Origin: Eubacterium sp. | Lineage (GTDB): Bacteria > Bacillota > Clostridia > Lachnospirales > Lachnospiraceae | Length of the DNA stretch: 12,041 nt | Direction of reading: 5' to 3' | Assembly: GCA_022776205.1 (NCBI GenBank) | Contig: JALFIK010000109.1 | Location: 1 to 12,041 of the forward strand | Position numbers and translations under genes: made by a program | The notes under the pieces: model-generated | Databases searched by the model: none | What the model was told of the DNA's origin: nothing | Seen by the model: the letters and a program-made list of their open reading frames with translations, nothing else | Shown: positions 1 through 6,522 of the stretch, one piece after another | Position numbering within the stretch: position 1 is the first letter of the stretch | Layout of the letters: the number at the start of each line of letters is the position of its first letter

Positions 1-219
1 CGGAACATCCGTGATGTCCCTGCCATCAAAAATAACCCGTCCTTCATCCGGTTTTTCAAAGCCACCGATTATGCGCAGTGTCGTCGTTTTTCCACAGCCG
101 GACGGACCAAGTAATGTAATAAATTCATTTTCTTTCACCTCGAGGCACAGGTGATCGAGTACCTGGGTAGACCCGAATTTTTTTGAGATATCCACTAATT
201 CAACCAGCTTATTCTTCAT
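1..219 (-). CDS. potA: Polyamine-type ABC transporter ATP-binding protein, N-terminal part (cut by window start)
   Basis: This is the first 73 codons of an ABC transporter ATPase; the rest lies beyond the window. The visible protein begins MKNKLVELVDISKKFGS and has a Walker A motif, GPSGCGKTT, at residues 38-46, followed by GGFEKPDEG and GRDIT, a pattern typical of PotA, the ATPase that powers spermidine/putrescine import. The signature motif, Walker B and regulatory domain are not visible, so a related CUT1- or iron-type importer cannot be excluded. ATG at 219 is the only in-frame start between the upstream stop (235-237) and the conserved N-terminus. Its Shine-Dalgarno is odd: AAAGGA touches the ATG directly, and the better GGAGAAAGGA lies about 23 bases upstream with a 13-bp palindrome between. 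The gene follows the sstT terminator, so it probably starts a separate transcript. ATPase identity is secure; polyamine specificity is moderate. Confidence 0.8.
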   Translation of the reverse strand, partial: MKNKLVELVDISKKFGSTQVLDHLCLEVKENEFITLLGPSGCGKTTTLRIIGGFEKPDEGRVIFDGRDITDVP

Positions 220-229
220 TCCTTTATCT

Positions 230-242
230 CGTAATTATTACG
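230..242. repeat. 13-bp perfect palindrome in the potA leader
   Basis: CGTAATTATTACG is a perfect inverted repeat with 6-bp arms around one central base. It lies between a good purine-rich Shine-Dalgarno (GGAGAAAGGA, minus strand, 243-252) and the potA ATG at 219. It could be a repressor operator, or a small RNA hairpin that brings the distant ribosome binding site to about 10 bases from the start codon. Function is inference; the palindrome itself is directly visible. Confidence 0.35.
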
Positions 243-272
243 TCCTTTCTCCATGTTTTTTGTGTGTTTTGT

Positions 273-315
273 AAAAAAATGTGAGTTCATCCGAAAGATG
301 GCTCACATTTTTTTT
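273..315 (-). terminator. Rho-independent terminator after sstT (potentially bidirectional)
   Basis: The arms AAAAAAATGTGAG (273-285) and CTCACATTTTTTTT (302-315) are complementary, with an inner CATC/GATG helix closing a CGAAA loop. Read on the minus strand, the hairpin starts 8 bases after the sstT stop codon and ends in a T tract. The plus strand also reads into a T tract, so it could work both ways, although no plus-strand gene ends here. It separates sstT from potA. Confidence 0.9.
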
Positions 316-322
316 AATTATT

Positions 323-1558
323 TTAAAATGGTAATTCTCTGCCTTCTTTTCTCCACTGGATAAATTCCGCCGTGGCCGTAAGAAGTACATCCGAAGAAGA
401 ATTCAGAGCTGTCTCACAGGAATCCTGGATGACACCGATGATAAATCCAACCCCGACAACCTGCATGGCTATATCGTTGGAAATTCCAAACAGGGAACAG
501 GCTACCGGAATCAGCAATAAAGAACCGCCCGCAATTCCTGATGCCCCACAGGCAGATAAAGTAGCCAGCAGGCTTAAGATCAATGCCATCGGGATACTTA
601 CCTGAATTCCCAGTGTATGAGCTGTTGCCAGAGTCATTACCGTAATGGTGATCGCTGCTCCATCCATGTTAATCGTTGAACCGAGAGGAATGGATACGGA
701 ATAATTATCTTTATTAAGACCAAGTTTTGCACAAAGCTCCATATTAACCGGGATGTTCGCAGCAGAACTTCTTGTAAAGAAAGCTGTAATTCCACTTTCC
801 CTTGCACAGCGGGAAATAAGAGGATATGGATTTTTCCGTAACGATAACCCAACGATCAGTCCGTTGGTAACAAACTCCTGGAAAAGCATACAGCCCACGA
901 GCAGCAGTACGAGTTTTCCATACTGCGTGAAAATTTTCGGTCCGTTAGTGGAGACGGCTGTAAATACAAGACCAAGAATTCCGAACGGAGCCAGATTGAT
1001 AATCCATCTTACTGCCTTTGATACTGCATCGGATAAATCAGATAATGCCTGCTTTGTTGTCGGAGAAGCCTTTTTAAGGGCAATACCAAGAATAACCGCC
1101 CATGCAAGAATTCCCAGATAATTCGCCTGTACAAGAGAATCCACCGGATTCGATACCACTTTCATAACCAGGTTCTTAAGAACTTCGGCAACCCCTTTGG
1201 GTGCACTTCCCTGTGCTGCGTCGGCCAGCGTGATTTTTAACGGGAAAAGGAAGCTGCCCGCAACGGCAACCATTGCTCCAAGGATTGTACTTAACATATA
1301 AAGGATAACAACAGTCTTCATATTTCCGTTATGTCCTTCTTTTGTGTTCGCAAGGGAACTCATGATAAGTACACAGACAAGGAGAGGGGCGATTGCCTTT
1401 AAGGCACCGACAAACAATTCTCCAAGCACTCCGATCACCGTAACTTTAGGAACGGTAAGGGCAAGCACAACGCCAATCAGCATTCCCACGATGATTCGGA
1501 GAATCAGGCTGATACTGTTATATTTCTCCATAATTTTTTTCATACTAAATGATTCCAC
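323..1558 (-). CDS. sstT: Serine/threonine:Na+ symporter SstT
   Basis: A 411-residue integral membrane transporter of the dicarboxylate/amino acid:cation symporter (DAACS) family, expected to import L-serine and L-threonine with sodium. Diagnostic motifs are FTRSSAANIP (261-270), which belongs to the substrate-binding hairpin region, NMDG (297-300) in the unwound TM7 of the family, CGASGIAGGS (337-346) in the second hairpin, and DSCETALNSSSD (379-390) in the last helix. Several hydrophobic segments fill the N-terminal half. Length matches the family (about 400-415). The chosen start is GTG at 1558, preceded by AAGAGG at a 7-base spacing; the internal ATG at 1543 has a poorer site. It lies 51 bases behind cinA on the same strand with no promoter seen between, so the two are probably co-transcribed, and it is followed by a strong terminator. 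Confidence 0.93.
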   Translation of the reverse strand: MESFSMKKIMEKYNSISLILRIIVGMLIGVVLALTVPKVTVIGVLGELFVGALKAIAPLLVCVLIMSSLANTKEGHNGNMKTVVILYMLSTILGAMVAVAGSFLFPLKITLADAAQGSAPKGVAEVLKNLVMKVVSNPVDSLVQANYLGILAWAVILGIALKKASPTTKQALSDLSDAVSKAVRWIINLAPFGILGLVFTAVSTNGPKIFTQYGKLVLLLVGCMLFQEFVTNGLIVGLSLRKNPYPLISRCARESGITAFFTRSSAANIPVNMELCAKLGLNKDNYSVSIPLGSTINMDGAAITITVMTLATAHTLGIQVSIPMALILSLLATLSACGASGIAGGSLLLIPVACSLFGISNDIAMQVVGVGFIIGVIQDSCETALNSSSDVLLTATAEFIQWRKEGRELPF

Positions 1559-1609
1559 GAATTTACCTCTTTTCTCTTATGTTTTTTGACGAATTACGCC
1601 GGATACAGA

Positions 1610-2404
1610 TTAAATTTCCTCTTTTACCCAGGCAATCTTGCCTGCGAGAATCTCCGCAATTTTTGTGACGATTGGTTTCATGATGGAGAGGGCGTCTTCC
1701 CTGCTCTTTCCCGATGCCGTAACACGAATCAGCACCCCGTCTTCCTTCGCATAGGTGGCCACCGTCGGATTCTCATTATCAAGAATGTCTCCTAACAAAT
1801 CTGCAACCGGTGCCTCACCAATCTCCTTTAACGGCAGCTCATCCGGTCCCTTACATTTAATATTAATGGACACAAATACCTGATCAGACAGGCGATTGAT
1901 AAAAAGATGACAGCATTCCCTCAAAACGACTTTCATCTCTTTTGGCGGTCCCGGAAGCATGACAATTGCCTTATCACCCTGGGCCATAATAATTCCCGGA
2001 GCCATCCCTGCTGGATTTGTGACAACAAGAGCACCTTCCGGCACCATTGCCTGCTTCTTCTGGCTTTCTGTCATATTATAGATTCCGTAAGATTCCAGTC
2101 TTTTCTTAACATGCTGAAACGTCTTCTCATGAAATACGAGTTTCTTTCCGAAAAATTCCGCGGCAACTTCTTTTGTCAGATCGTCCTTTGTCGGCCCGAG
2201 TCCTCCGGTTGTAATAATAAGATCGGATCGGGAAAGCGCAGTATCCAAAACAGCAGAAAGCCGTTCCTTATTATCTCCCACAACGGTCTGGTAAAACAAA
2301 TCTATCCCGATATGCGCCAGTTCTTTTGAAATGTACTGGGCATTCGTGTTGACGATGTCTCCCAGAAGCAGTTCTGTTCCCACACATACAATCTCTGCTA
2401 CCAT
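1610..2404 (-). CDS. cinA: CinA-like protein lacking the C-terminal PncC (amidase) domain
   Basis: A 264-residue protein matching the N-terminal (COG1058, MoaB/Mog-like) part of CinA. Motifs: GTELLLG (9-15), TTGGLGPTKDD (65-75), NPAGMAPG (130-137) and LPGPPKEM (150-157), then a small alpha/beta segment to the end. In family members with both domains this part acts as a pyrophosphatase on ADP-ribose or NMN-type substrates, and a C-terminal PncC domain deamidates nicotinamide mononucleotide; such proteins are about 410 residues. Here the reading frame stops (TAA, 1610-1612) soon after LAGKIAW, and only 51 bases remain before sstT, so the amidase domain is absent rather than frameshifted. The start at 2404 has GGAGGAG at a 7-base spacing and gives MVAEIVCVGTELL; the upstream in-frame ATG at 2440 lacks support. 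It diverges from sigG. A competence role is not implied by this gene alone. Confidence 0.88.
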   Translation of the reverse strand: MVAEIVCVGTELLLGDIVNTNAQYISKELAHIGIDLFYQTVVGDNKERLSAVLDTALSRSDLIITTGGLGPTKDDLTKEVAAEFFGKKLVFHEKTFQHVKKRLESYGIYNMTESQKKQAMVPEGALVVTNPAGMAPGIIMAQGDKAIVMLPGPPKEMKVVLRECCHLFINRLSDQVFVSINIKCKGPDELPLKEIGEAPVADLLGDILDNENPTVATYAKEDGVLIRVTASGKSREDALSIMKPIVTKIAEILAGKIAWVKEEI

Positions 2405-2451
2405 ATTGATGCTCCTCCTCTTTTTGTTCATAAAACACAATATACTTTTTT

Positions 2452-2460
2452 ATTATACCA
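2452..2460 (-). promoter_or_regulatory. Candidate extended -10 promoter for cinA-sstT
   Basis: On the minus strand this reads TGGTATAAT, a perfect TATAAT with the TGn extension used by SigA-type promoters that have weak -35 boxes. No good -35 hexamer is seen 16-18 bases upstream. It sits about 48 bases before the cinA ATG, leaving room for the GGAGGAG ribosome binding site. Confidence 0.5.
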
Positions 2461-2488
2461 GATTTCAAAAATATATCCATGTTTTCTG

Positions 2489-2519
2489 TGAATATTTTCA
2501 GCAAATTACGTTCATGCTT
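2489..2519 (+). promoter_or_regulatory. Candidate forespore (SigF/SigG-type) promoter for sigG
   Basis: TGAATA (2489-2494), an 18-base spacer, and CATGCTT (2513-2519) resemble the SigG-type consensus TGAATA-N17/18-CATACTA known from Bacillus subtilis: the -35 matches fully and the -10 at 5 of 7 bases. It lies about 75 bases before the sigG ATG. In B. subtilis sigG is transcribed by SigF and then by SigG itself, which recognise overlapping consensus sequences. The gene it precedes makes the assignment plausible, but in AT-rich DNA such matches arise by chance. Confidence 0.4.
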
Positions 2520-2592
2520 TTATACAGATATTTTTATCTTTCATTTGCTTTTACAAGTGATTTTTTCAGCTACATTAATCAGGAGGATACAG

Positions 2593-3372
2593 ATGTTTCT
2601 TAACAAAGTTGAAATCTGTGGTGTAAATACTTCGGAGCTTCCTCTCTTATCCGATAAAGAAAAAGAAATGTTGTTCGAACGGATCGAGCAGGGGGATTCC
2701 CATGCAAGAGAAGAATATATCAAAGGAAATCTGCGTCTTGTTTTAAGTGTCATCCAGCGTTTTTCCGCCAATCATGAAAACGCAGACGATCTGTTCCAGG
2801 TCGGATGTATCGGTCTGATGAAGGCGGTTGATAATTTTGACCGGAGCCTGGATGTCAAGTTTTCCACCTACGCTGTACCAATGATTCTTGGAGAAGTCCG
2901 GCGTTATCTGCGGGACAATAACAGTATCCGGGTAAGCCGTTCTTTACGAGATACCGCCTATAAAGCAATTTACGCAAAAGAACAGCTTACCAAATCGATG
3001 GACAAGGATCCCACTCTGAAAGAAATTGCAAAAGAAATTAACCTTCCGGAAGAAGATGTCATTTATGCCCTCGATGCAATTGCCACACCCATGTCTCTTT
3101 TTGATCCCGTCTATCAGGACGGCAATGATTCTCTATTTCTCATGGATCAGGTATATGATAAAAAAAACCGGGAAGAAGCCTGGATTGAAAATCTCTCTCT
3201 GCAGGAAGCAATGAATCATCTTCCGGGAAGAGAATATCATATCATTCAGAAAAGATTTTTTGAGGGAAAAACACAGACAGAAGTTGCGGATGAAATCAGT
3301 ATTTCCCAGGCACAGGTAAGCCGCCTCGAAAAGAACGCACTGAAATCCATCCGCAACTTTATTGAAGAATAA
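2593..3372 (+). CDS. sigG: RNA polymerase sporulation sigma factor SigG
   Basis: A 259-residue sigma-70 family factor, close to the 260 residues of B. subtilis SigG, expected to direct late forespore genes (spore coat-proximal, SASP and germination functions) after engulfment. The N-terminus MFLNKVEICGV carries the SigG hallmark NKVEICGV. Region 2 covers about 46-115 (GNLRLVLSVIQRF, DDLFQVGCIGLMKAVDNFD, FSTYAVPMILGEVRRYLRDN) and region 4 about 205-255, with a helix-turn-helix at 226-247 (KTQTEVADEISISQAQVSRL). The start at 2593 is set by AGGAGG (2581-2586) at 6 bases; the frame is open upstream to 2479 but that part has no family resemblance. Unusually, it is on the strand opposite to sigE, convergent with it, rather than following it in tandem. 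No terminator is visible after its stop. Confidence 0.95.
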   Translation: MFLNKVEICGVNTSELPLLSDKEKEMLFERIEQGDSHAREEYIKGNLRLVLSVIQRFSANHENADDLFQVGCIGLMKAVDNFDRSLDVKFSTYAVPMILGEVRRYLRDNNSIRVSRSLRDTAYKAIYAKEQLTKSMDKDPTLKEIAKEINLPEEDVIYALDAIATPMSLFDPVYQDGNDSLFLMDQVYDKKNREEAWIENLSLQEAMNHLPGREYHIIQKRFFEGKTQTEVADEISISQAQVSRLEKNALKSIRNFIEE

Positions 3373-3394
3373 ATCATAATGTTAGAACTCTTGC

Positions 3395-4135
3395 CTATTC
3401 CATTTTAATCATTTCTTTTTTTAAACGATTCATAATCTTCTTTTCCAGGCGGGAGATGTAGGACTGGGAAATTCCGAGAAGATCCGCAACCTCCTTCTGG
3501 GTTTTTTCTTCTTCTTCCCCGCCCATTCCAAAGCGAAGACGTATAATGAGTTTTTCCCGGTCCGTGAGACTTTCCATCGCTTTCCGTAGCATTTTTCTGT
3601 CAATTTCATCTTCAATATCCTTGGAAATCACATCACTGTCCGTTCCAAGAATATCGGATAAAAGAAGTTCGTTTCCATCCCAGTCCACATTGAGGGGCTC
3701 ATCAATGGATACTTCCATTTTGGTTTTATTGGTTCTGCGCAGATACATGAGTATCTCATTTTCTATACATCGGGAGGCATAAGTGGCCAGTTTGATTTTC
3801 CGGTCCACCTTAAATGTCTGTATGGCCTTTATAAGGCCAATTGTTCCGATTGAAATTAGATCTTCCACCCCGATTCCGGTATTTTCAAATTTTTTTGCAA
3901 TATAGACGACAAGCCGCAGATTTCTCTCGATGAGAAGTGCCTTTGCTTCCTCACTTCTTTTCGTATCAAGCTGGCTTAAAACATAAGCCTCTTCTTCCGG
4001 CTCTAACGGTGGCGGAAGGATATCGGTTCCGCCTATGTAATGAATTTCCCTCTGCGGGTGAAGTAATGATTTCATATTATTCATCACGGTAAATCTCACA
4101 CGATCTACCCCGGATGTGCTGAAAACAACTGCCAT
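3395..4135 (-). CDS. sigE: RNA polymerase sporulation sigma factor SigE precursor (pro-SigE)
   Basis: A 246-residue sigma-70 family factor for early mother-cell gene expression, made as an inactive precursor. The N-terminal pro-sequence (about 1-35) ends in HYIGG (32-36), followed by LPPPL, matching the YIGG-...-LPPPL region near which SpoIIGA cleaves pro-SigE in B. subtilis. Region 2 spans about 70-135 (ERNLRLVVYIAKKFENTG, EDLISIGTIGLIKAIQTF, KLATYASRCIENEILMYLRR), and the region 4 helix-turn-helix is at about 211-232 (KTQKEVADLLGISQSYISRL). The pro-sequence before YIGG differs clearly from that of B. subtilis, while the rest is close to it. The start at 4135 has a strong GGAGGAG site at a 6-base spacing. 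It lies 14 bases behind spoIIGA, forming the expected protease-substrate pair. Its stop is 22 bases from the convergent sigG stop. Confidence 0.96.
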   Translation of the reverse strand: MAVVFSTSGVDRVRFTVMNNMKSLLHPQREIHYIGGTDILPPPLEPEEEAYVLSQLDTKRSEEAKALLIERNLRLVVYIAKKFENTGIGVEDLISIGTIGLIKAIQTFKVDRKIKLATYASRCIENEILMYLRRTNKTKMEVSIDEPLNVDWDGNELLLSDILGTDSDVISKDIEDEIDRKMLRKAMESLTDREKLIIRLRFGMGGEEEEKTQKEVADLLGISQSYISRLEKKIMNRLKKEMIKME

Positions 4136-4149
4136 ATTTTTCTCCTCCT

Positions 4150-5046
4150 TCAGATAACTGCGTGACGATTTTCCTGTTCAAAAATATCAGCCGGAAGCAG
4201 GACTGCTATATCTTCTTTTTGAAAAAAATCCTCCTTACTGATGCCAATCATCCCTCGTACATCAGCAAACACCTCCCCATTTTTCTCCACAACAATCCGG
4301 TCTGCCATGAAAGCGGGCATCTGTGCATTTTTATGATCCACGGTTACATAGGACAAGGTATAAAAACCAGTTTGCAAATGAAGGAGCATCTCTTTCCAGG
4401 GAAATGCTTCTTTCCCGTAAAAATCATTGATTATCTTTTTTTCTTCCTCTGTCAGTATTTTCTCTGCCTCTTTTTTCTGCATGACCATCACTCCTCTTCC
4501 TGTCAGTCTGCTCTGAAGAAGATTTCCGGAATCATACAGTCCCCGGCATAATGTCCATTTCCCCTGCCGGCTGATTTTTATGTCGTATAGATTCCTCCTG
4601 ATTCTTTTTTCTTTCCCCTTCTCTGTTCCCCAGGCCAACAGTACTGCAGATACACTCCCCATAACAAAGAGCGAAACACATGCCCCTTTCCAATTCTGCG
4701 TCACATGCAGAGGAATGTGTACGGTTATATAATATTCCATCCCTCCAATCAGAAAAACATACAGAAACAGAACTGCCATCATTTTTGCAAACATTCCTGC
4801 CGAGTGAATCTTAAATAGCAAACATAATAAAACAATTACTGTAACCGGTCCCGTTATTTTCCACAAAGTTCCAGGAAAAAGCGGATAACACCATTTCCAA
4901 AGGAAATAAGACAGAGATAATACTGCAGCTCCTCCGACAATACGTTTTCTCGTAATCTGTGGAAATAGATTTTGTCTCACCAGACTGAGAATACAGTAAT
5001 CCGCAAAGAAATTATAAAAAAGAATTTGTGCCGGTACTACTTTCAT
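4150..5046 (-). CDS. spoIIGA: Sporulation sigma-E factor processing peptidase SpoIIGA
   Basis: A membrane aspartic protease that cleaves pro-SigE in the septal membrane of the mother cell after a signal from the forespore. Counting from the alternative start at 5058 (302 residues), hydrophobic segments at roughly 10-27, 40-58, 68-83, 88-107 and 125-143 form the N-terminal membrane domain, and the soluble C-terminal half has GLYDSGN (173-179), whose Asp (176) corresponds to the catalytic Asp of the family, and GMIGIS (269-274). Length fits (B. subtilis 309). Two starts are possible: ATG at 5058, and ATG at 5046 giving MKVVPAQILFYNFFADY, which lines up better with the family N-terminus. Neither has a strong Shine-Dalgarno (only TGGA before 5046), unlike every neighbour. 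It is followed directly by its substrate gene sigE. Confidence 0.92.
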   Translation of the reverse strand: MKVVPAQILFYNFFADYCILSLVRQNLFPQITRKRIVGGAAVLSLSYFLWKWCYPLFPGTLWKITGPVTVIVLLCLLFKIHSAGMFAKMMAVLFLYVFLIGGMEYYITVHIPLHVTQNWKGACVSLFVMGSVSAVLLAWGTEKGKEKRIRRNLYDIKISRQGKWTLCRGLYDSGNLLQSRLTGRGVMVMQKKEAEKILTEEEKKIINDFYGKEAFPWKEMLLHLQTGFYTLSYVTVDHKNAQMPAFMADRIVVEKNGEVFADVRGMIGISKEDFFQKEDIAVLLPADIFEQENRHAVI

Positions 5047-5076
5047 GATACATTCCATGTGCTATGTGATTAATTC

Positions 5077-5110
5077 ATTATATAAAAACGCATAAAAAAA
5101 CAAAGTCGAA
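5077..5110 (-). promoter_or_regulatory. Candidate Spo0A-activated promoter of spoIIGA-sigE
   Basis: On the minus strand TTCGACT (5110-5104) is followed, 22 bases after its TTCGAC part, by a perfect TATAAT (5082-5077), about 30 bases before the spoIIGA start. TTCGACT matches the Spo0A box TTCGNCA at all but the last base. The B. subtilis spoIIG promoter is known for an over-long 22-bp spacer and a Spo0A box overlapping its -35, so this layout is strikingly similar. A second inverted copy is at 5135-5141. Both copies lie in the arms of the ftsZ terminator, so the match could be incidental. Confidence 0.5.
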
Positions 5111-5145
5111 ATGAAAAGGAAAAAACCTTTACCTTTCGACTTTGT
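5094..5145 (-). terminator. Rho-independent terminator after ftsZ
   Basis: A 12-bp perfect stem (arms 5100-5111 and 5134-5145, ACAAAGTCGAAA / TTTCGACTTTGT) with an inner AAAGG/CCTTT helix is followed on the minus strand by seven Ts (5100-5094). It sits about 75 bases after the ftsZ stop and closes the division cluster before spoIIGA. The plus strand has no T tract, so it acts in one direction. Confidence 0.92.
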
Positions 5146-5218
5146 AAAACGTGATTCGTATTATTATGAGGAGTGAAGTAGATTCTGGTGGAATATTCCT
5201 GTCAAATTCCGGCCAGAC

Positions 5219-6376
5219 TTATCTTCTCTTTTGCAAAAATTCCGGAATCTTAATCTCCATGTCCCGGTTATCATAAGTGCGGGATGCGGTATCTCTTCCC
5301 TCTCCTGCACGGGAAGATGCTGCAGAACGAATTGCCTGTCCGCTATAGGTTGGACCGGCCTGCTCACTTTTCTTTTCTCCGGAAGAACGACGTCCCCCTT
5401 TCATGGAAGCTCCGCTCCCGGAAACATCCTGAAGACCTGTGGCGATAATTGTAATGCTCACTTCATCCTCCGGCACATCTTCACTTTCCACATTACCAAA
5501 TATGATATTCGCTTCATCACCTGCAACTTCCGTGAGATAGGATACCGCTTCATAAACTTCCTGAATACCAACATCACCGGAGAAGTTAATAATAATGTCC
5601 GTTGCTCCACTTACCGTTGTCTCAAGGAGCGGACTTTCCATGGCACTCTTAATTGCCTCCACTGCCTTATCTTCTCCCTGTCCGACACCAATTCCGATAT
5701 GGGCAATGCCTTTGTCCCTCATGACAGTCTGGATATCTGCAAAATCAAGGTTGATCAGTCCCGGTTTGAAAATCAGATCCGTAATACCCTGCACACCCTG
5801 CTGAAGCACTTCATCTGCCTTACAAAAAGCATCTTTGATCGATGTTCTCTTATCGCAGATCTGCAGGAGCTTGTCATTCGGAATAATGATCAGGGTATCC
5901 ACATTCTCTTTCAGGCGTTCGATTCCCATAAGAGCATTGTTCATACGTGGCTTTCCTTCAAAAATAAATGGTTTCGTCACAACACCGACCGTCAGAATTC
6001 CAAGTTCCTTGGAGATCTCTGCCACAACAGGTGCCGCTCCGGTTCCCGTACCGCCACCCATTCCACAGGTAACAAAAACCATATCTGCATCTTTCACCAG
6101 TTCCGTAATCTCATCACGGTTCTCTTCCACTGCTGCCGCACCGATTTCCGGCTTTGCTCCGGCACCGAGTCCCTTTGTAAGTTTCTCACCAATCTGAACC
6201 CGGGTCTCTGCCTTACACAGGTCAAGAGCCTGCTTATCCGTATTGATTCCAATTAATTCGACACCCTCTATGGCTTCATCCACCATACGGTTTACTGCAT
6301 TGTTTCCAGCTCCACCAACGCCGATTACCAGGATTTTAGCTTGTGCTAATTCTTCGTTTGACATAATTTCCAGCAA
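5219..6376 (-). CDS. ftsZ: Cell division protein FtsZ
   Basis: A 385-residue tubulin-like GTPase that polymerises at mid-cell, and near the pole during sporulation, into the Z ring that recruits the divisome. Visible: N-terminal nucleotide-binding GVGGAGNNAVNRM (19-31), tubulin signature GGGTGTG (107-113), the T7 loop NLDFAD (209-214) whose Asp residues drive GTP hydrolysis across the subunit interface, a variable charged linker (about 316-374), and the conserved C-terminal peptide IKIPEFLQKRR (375-385) that binds partner proteins. The start is TTG at 6376, with AAGGAGGAG at a 7-base spacing, giving MLEI, as in many FtsZ proteins; the ATG at 6364 is too far from that site. It lies 146 bases behind ftsQ with its own promoter-like sequence. 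No ftsA lies between ftsQ and ftsZ. Confidence 0.98.
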   Translation of the reverse strand: MLEIMSNEELAQAKILVIGVGGAGNNAVNRMVDEAIEGVELIGINTDKQALDLCKAETRVQIGEKLTKGLGAGAKPEIGAAAVEENRDEITELVKDADMVFVTCGMGGGTGTGAAPVVAEISKELGILTVGVVTKPFIFEGKPRMNNALMGIERLKENVDTLIIIPNDKLLQICDKRTSIKDAFCKADEVLQQGVQGITDLIFKPGLINLDFADIQTVMRDKGIAHIGIGVGQGEDKAVEAIKSAMESPLLETTVSGATDIIINFSGDVGIQEVYEAVSYLTEVAGDEANIIFGNVESEDVPEDEVSITIIATGLQDVSGSGASMKGGRRSSGEKKSEQAGPTYSGQAIRSAASSRAGEGRDTASRTYDNRDMEIKIPEFLQKRR

Positions 6377-6439
6377 GGTTTTACTCCTCCTTATTCTATG
6401 TAAATATATAATTCACCCGATTTTACTTATCATAGATAT

Positions 6440-6468
6440 ATAATACGTTTTTTTTGTGAAATAATCAA
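6440..6468 (-). promoter_or_regulatory. SigA-type promoter for ftsZ
   Basis: On the minus strand TTGATT (6468-6463), a 17-base spacer and TATTAT (6445-6440) match the housekeeping consensus at 4 of 6 and 5 of 6 bases with ideal spacing. It lies about 64 bases before the TTG start in the only sizeable gap of the division cluster (6377-6522), which is otherwise AT-rich and shows no open reading frame of its own. Confidence 0.65.
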
Positions 6469-6522
6469 CTAGAAAATGATTTTTTCTGATTTTTTCTTAT
6501 TCAAATGCAAAATACTGTTTTT

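Noticed and set aside
1559..1609. Possible frameshifted PncC remnant of CinA
   Set aside because: Only 51 bases separate the cinA stop from the sstT start, and the continued frame shows no amidase motif before another stop.
1907..2329. Plus-strand open frame (140 codons) opposite cinA
   Set aside because: Antisense shadow of a gene with clear motifs; no start signal.
3373..3440. Possible terminator between sigG and sigE
   Set aside because: There is a T run near 3415-3423, but only an imperfect AATCATTT/AAACGATT pairing around it and no GC-rich stem before it, so no terminator is called.
5231..6256. Long plus-strand open frame (341 codons) opposite ftsZ
   Set aside because: It is a mirror of the ftsZ coding sequence, rich in His, Cys and Ser, has no ribosome binding site or recognisable domain, and FtsZ is certain on the other strand.
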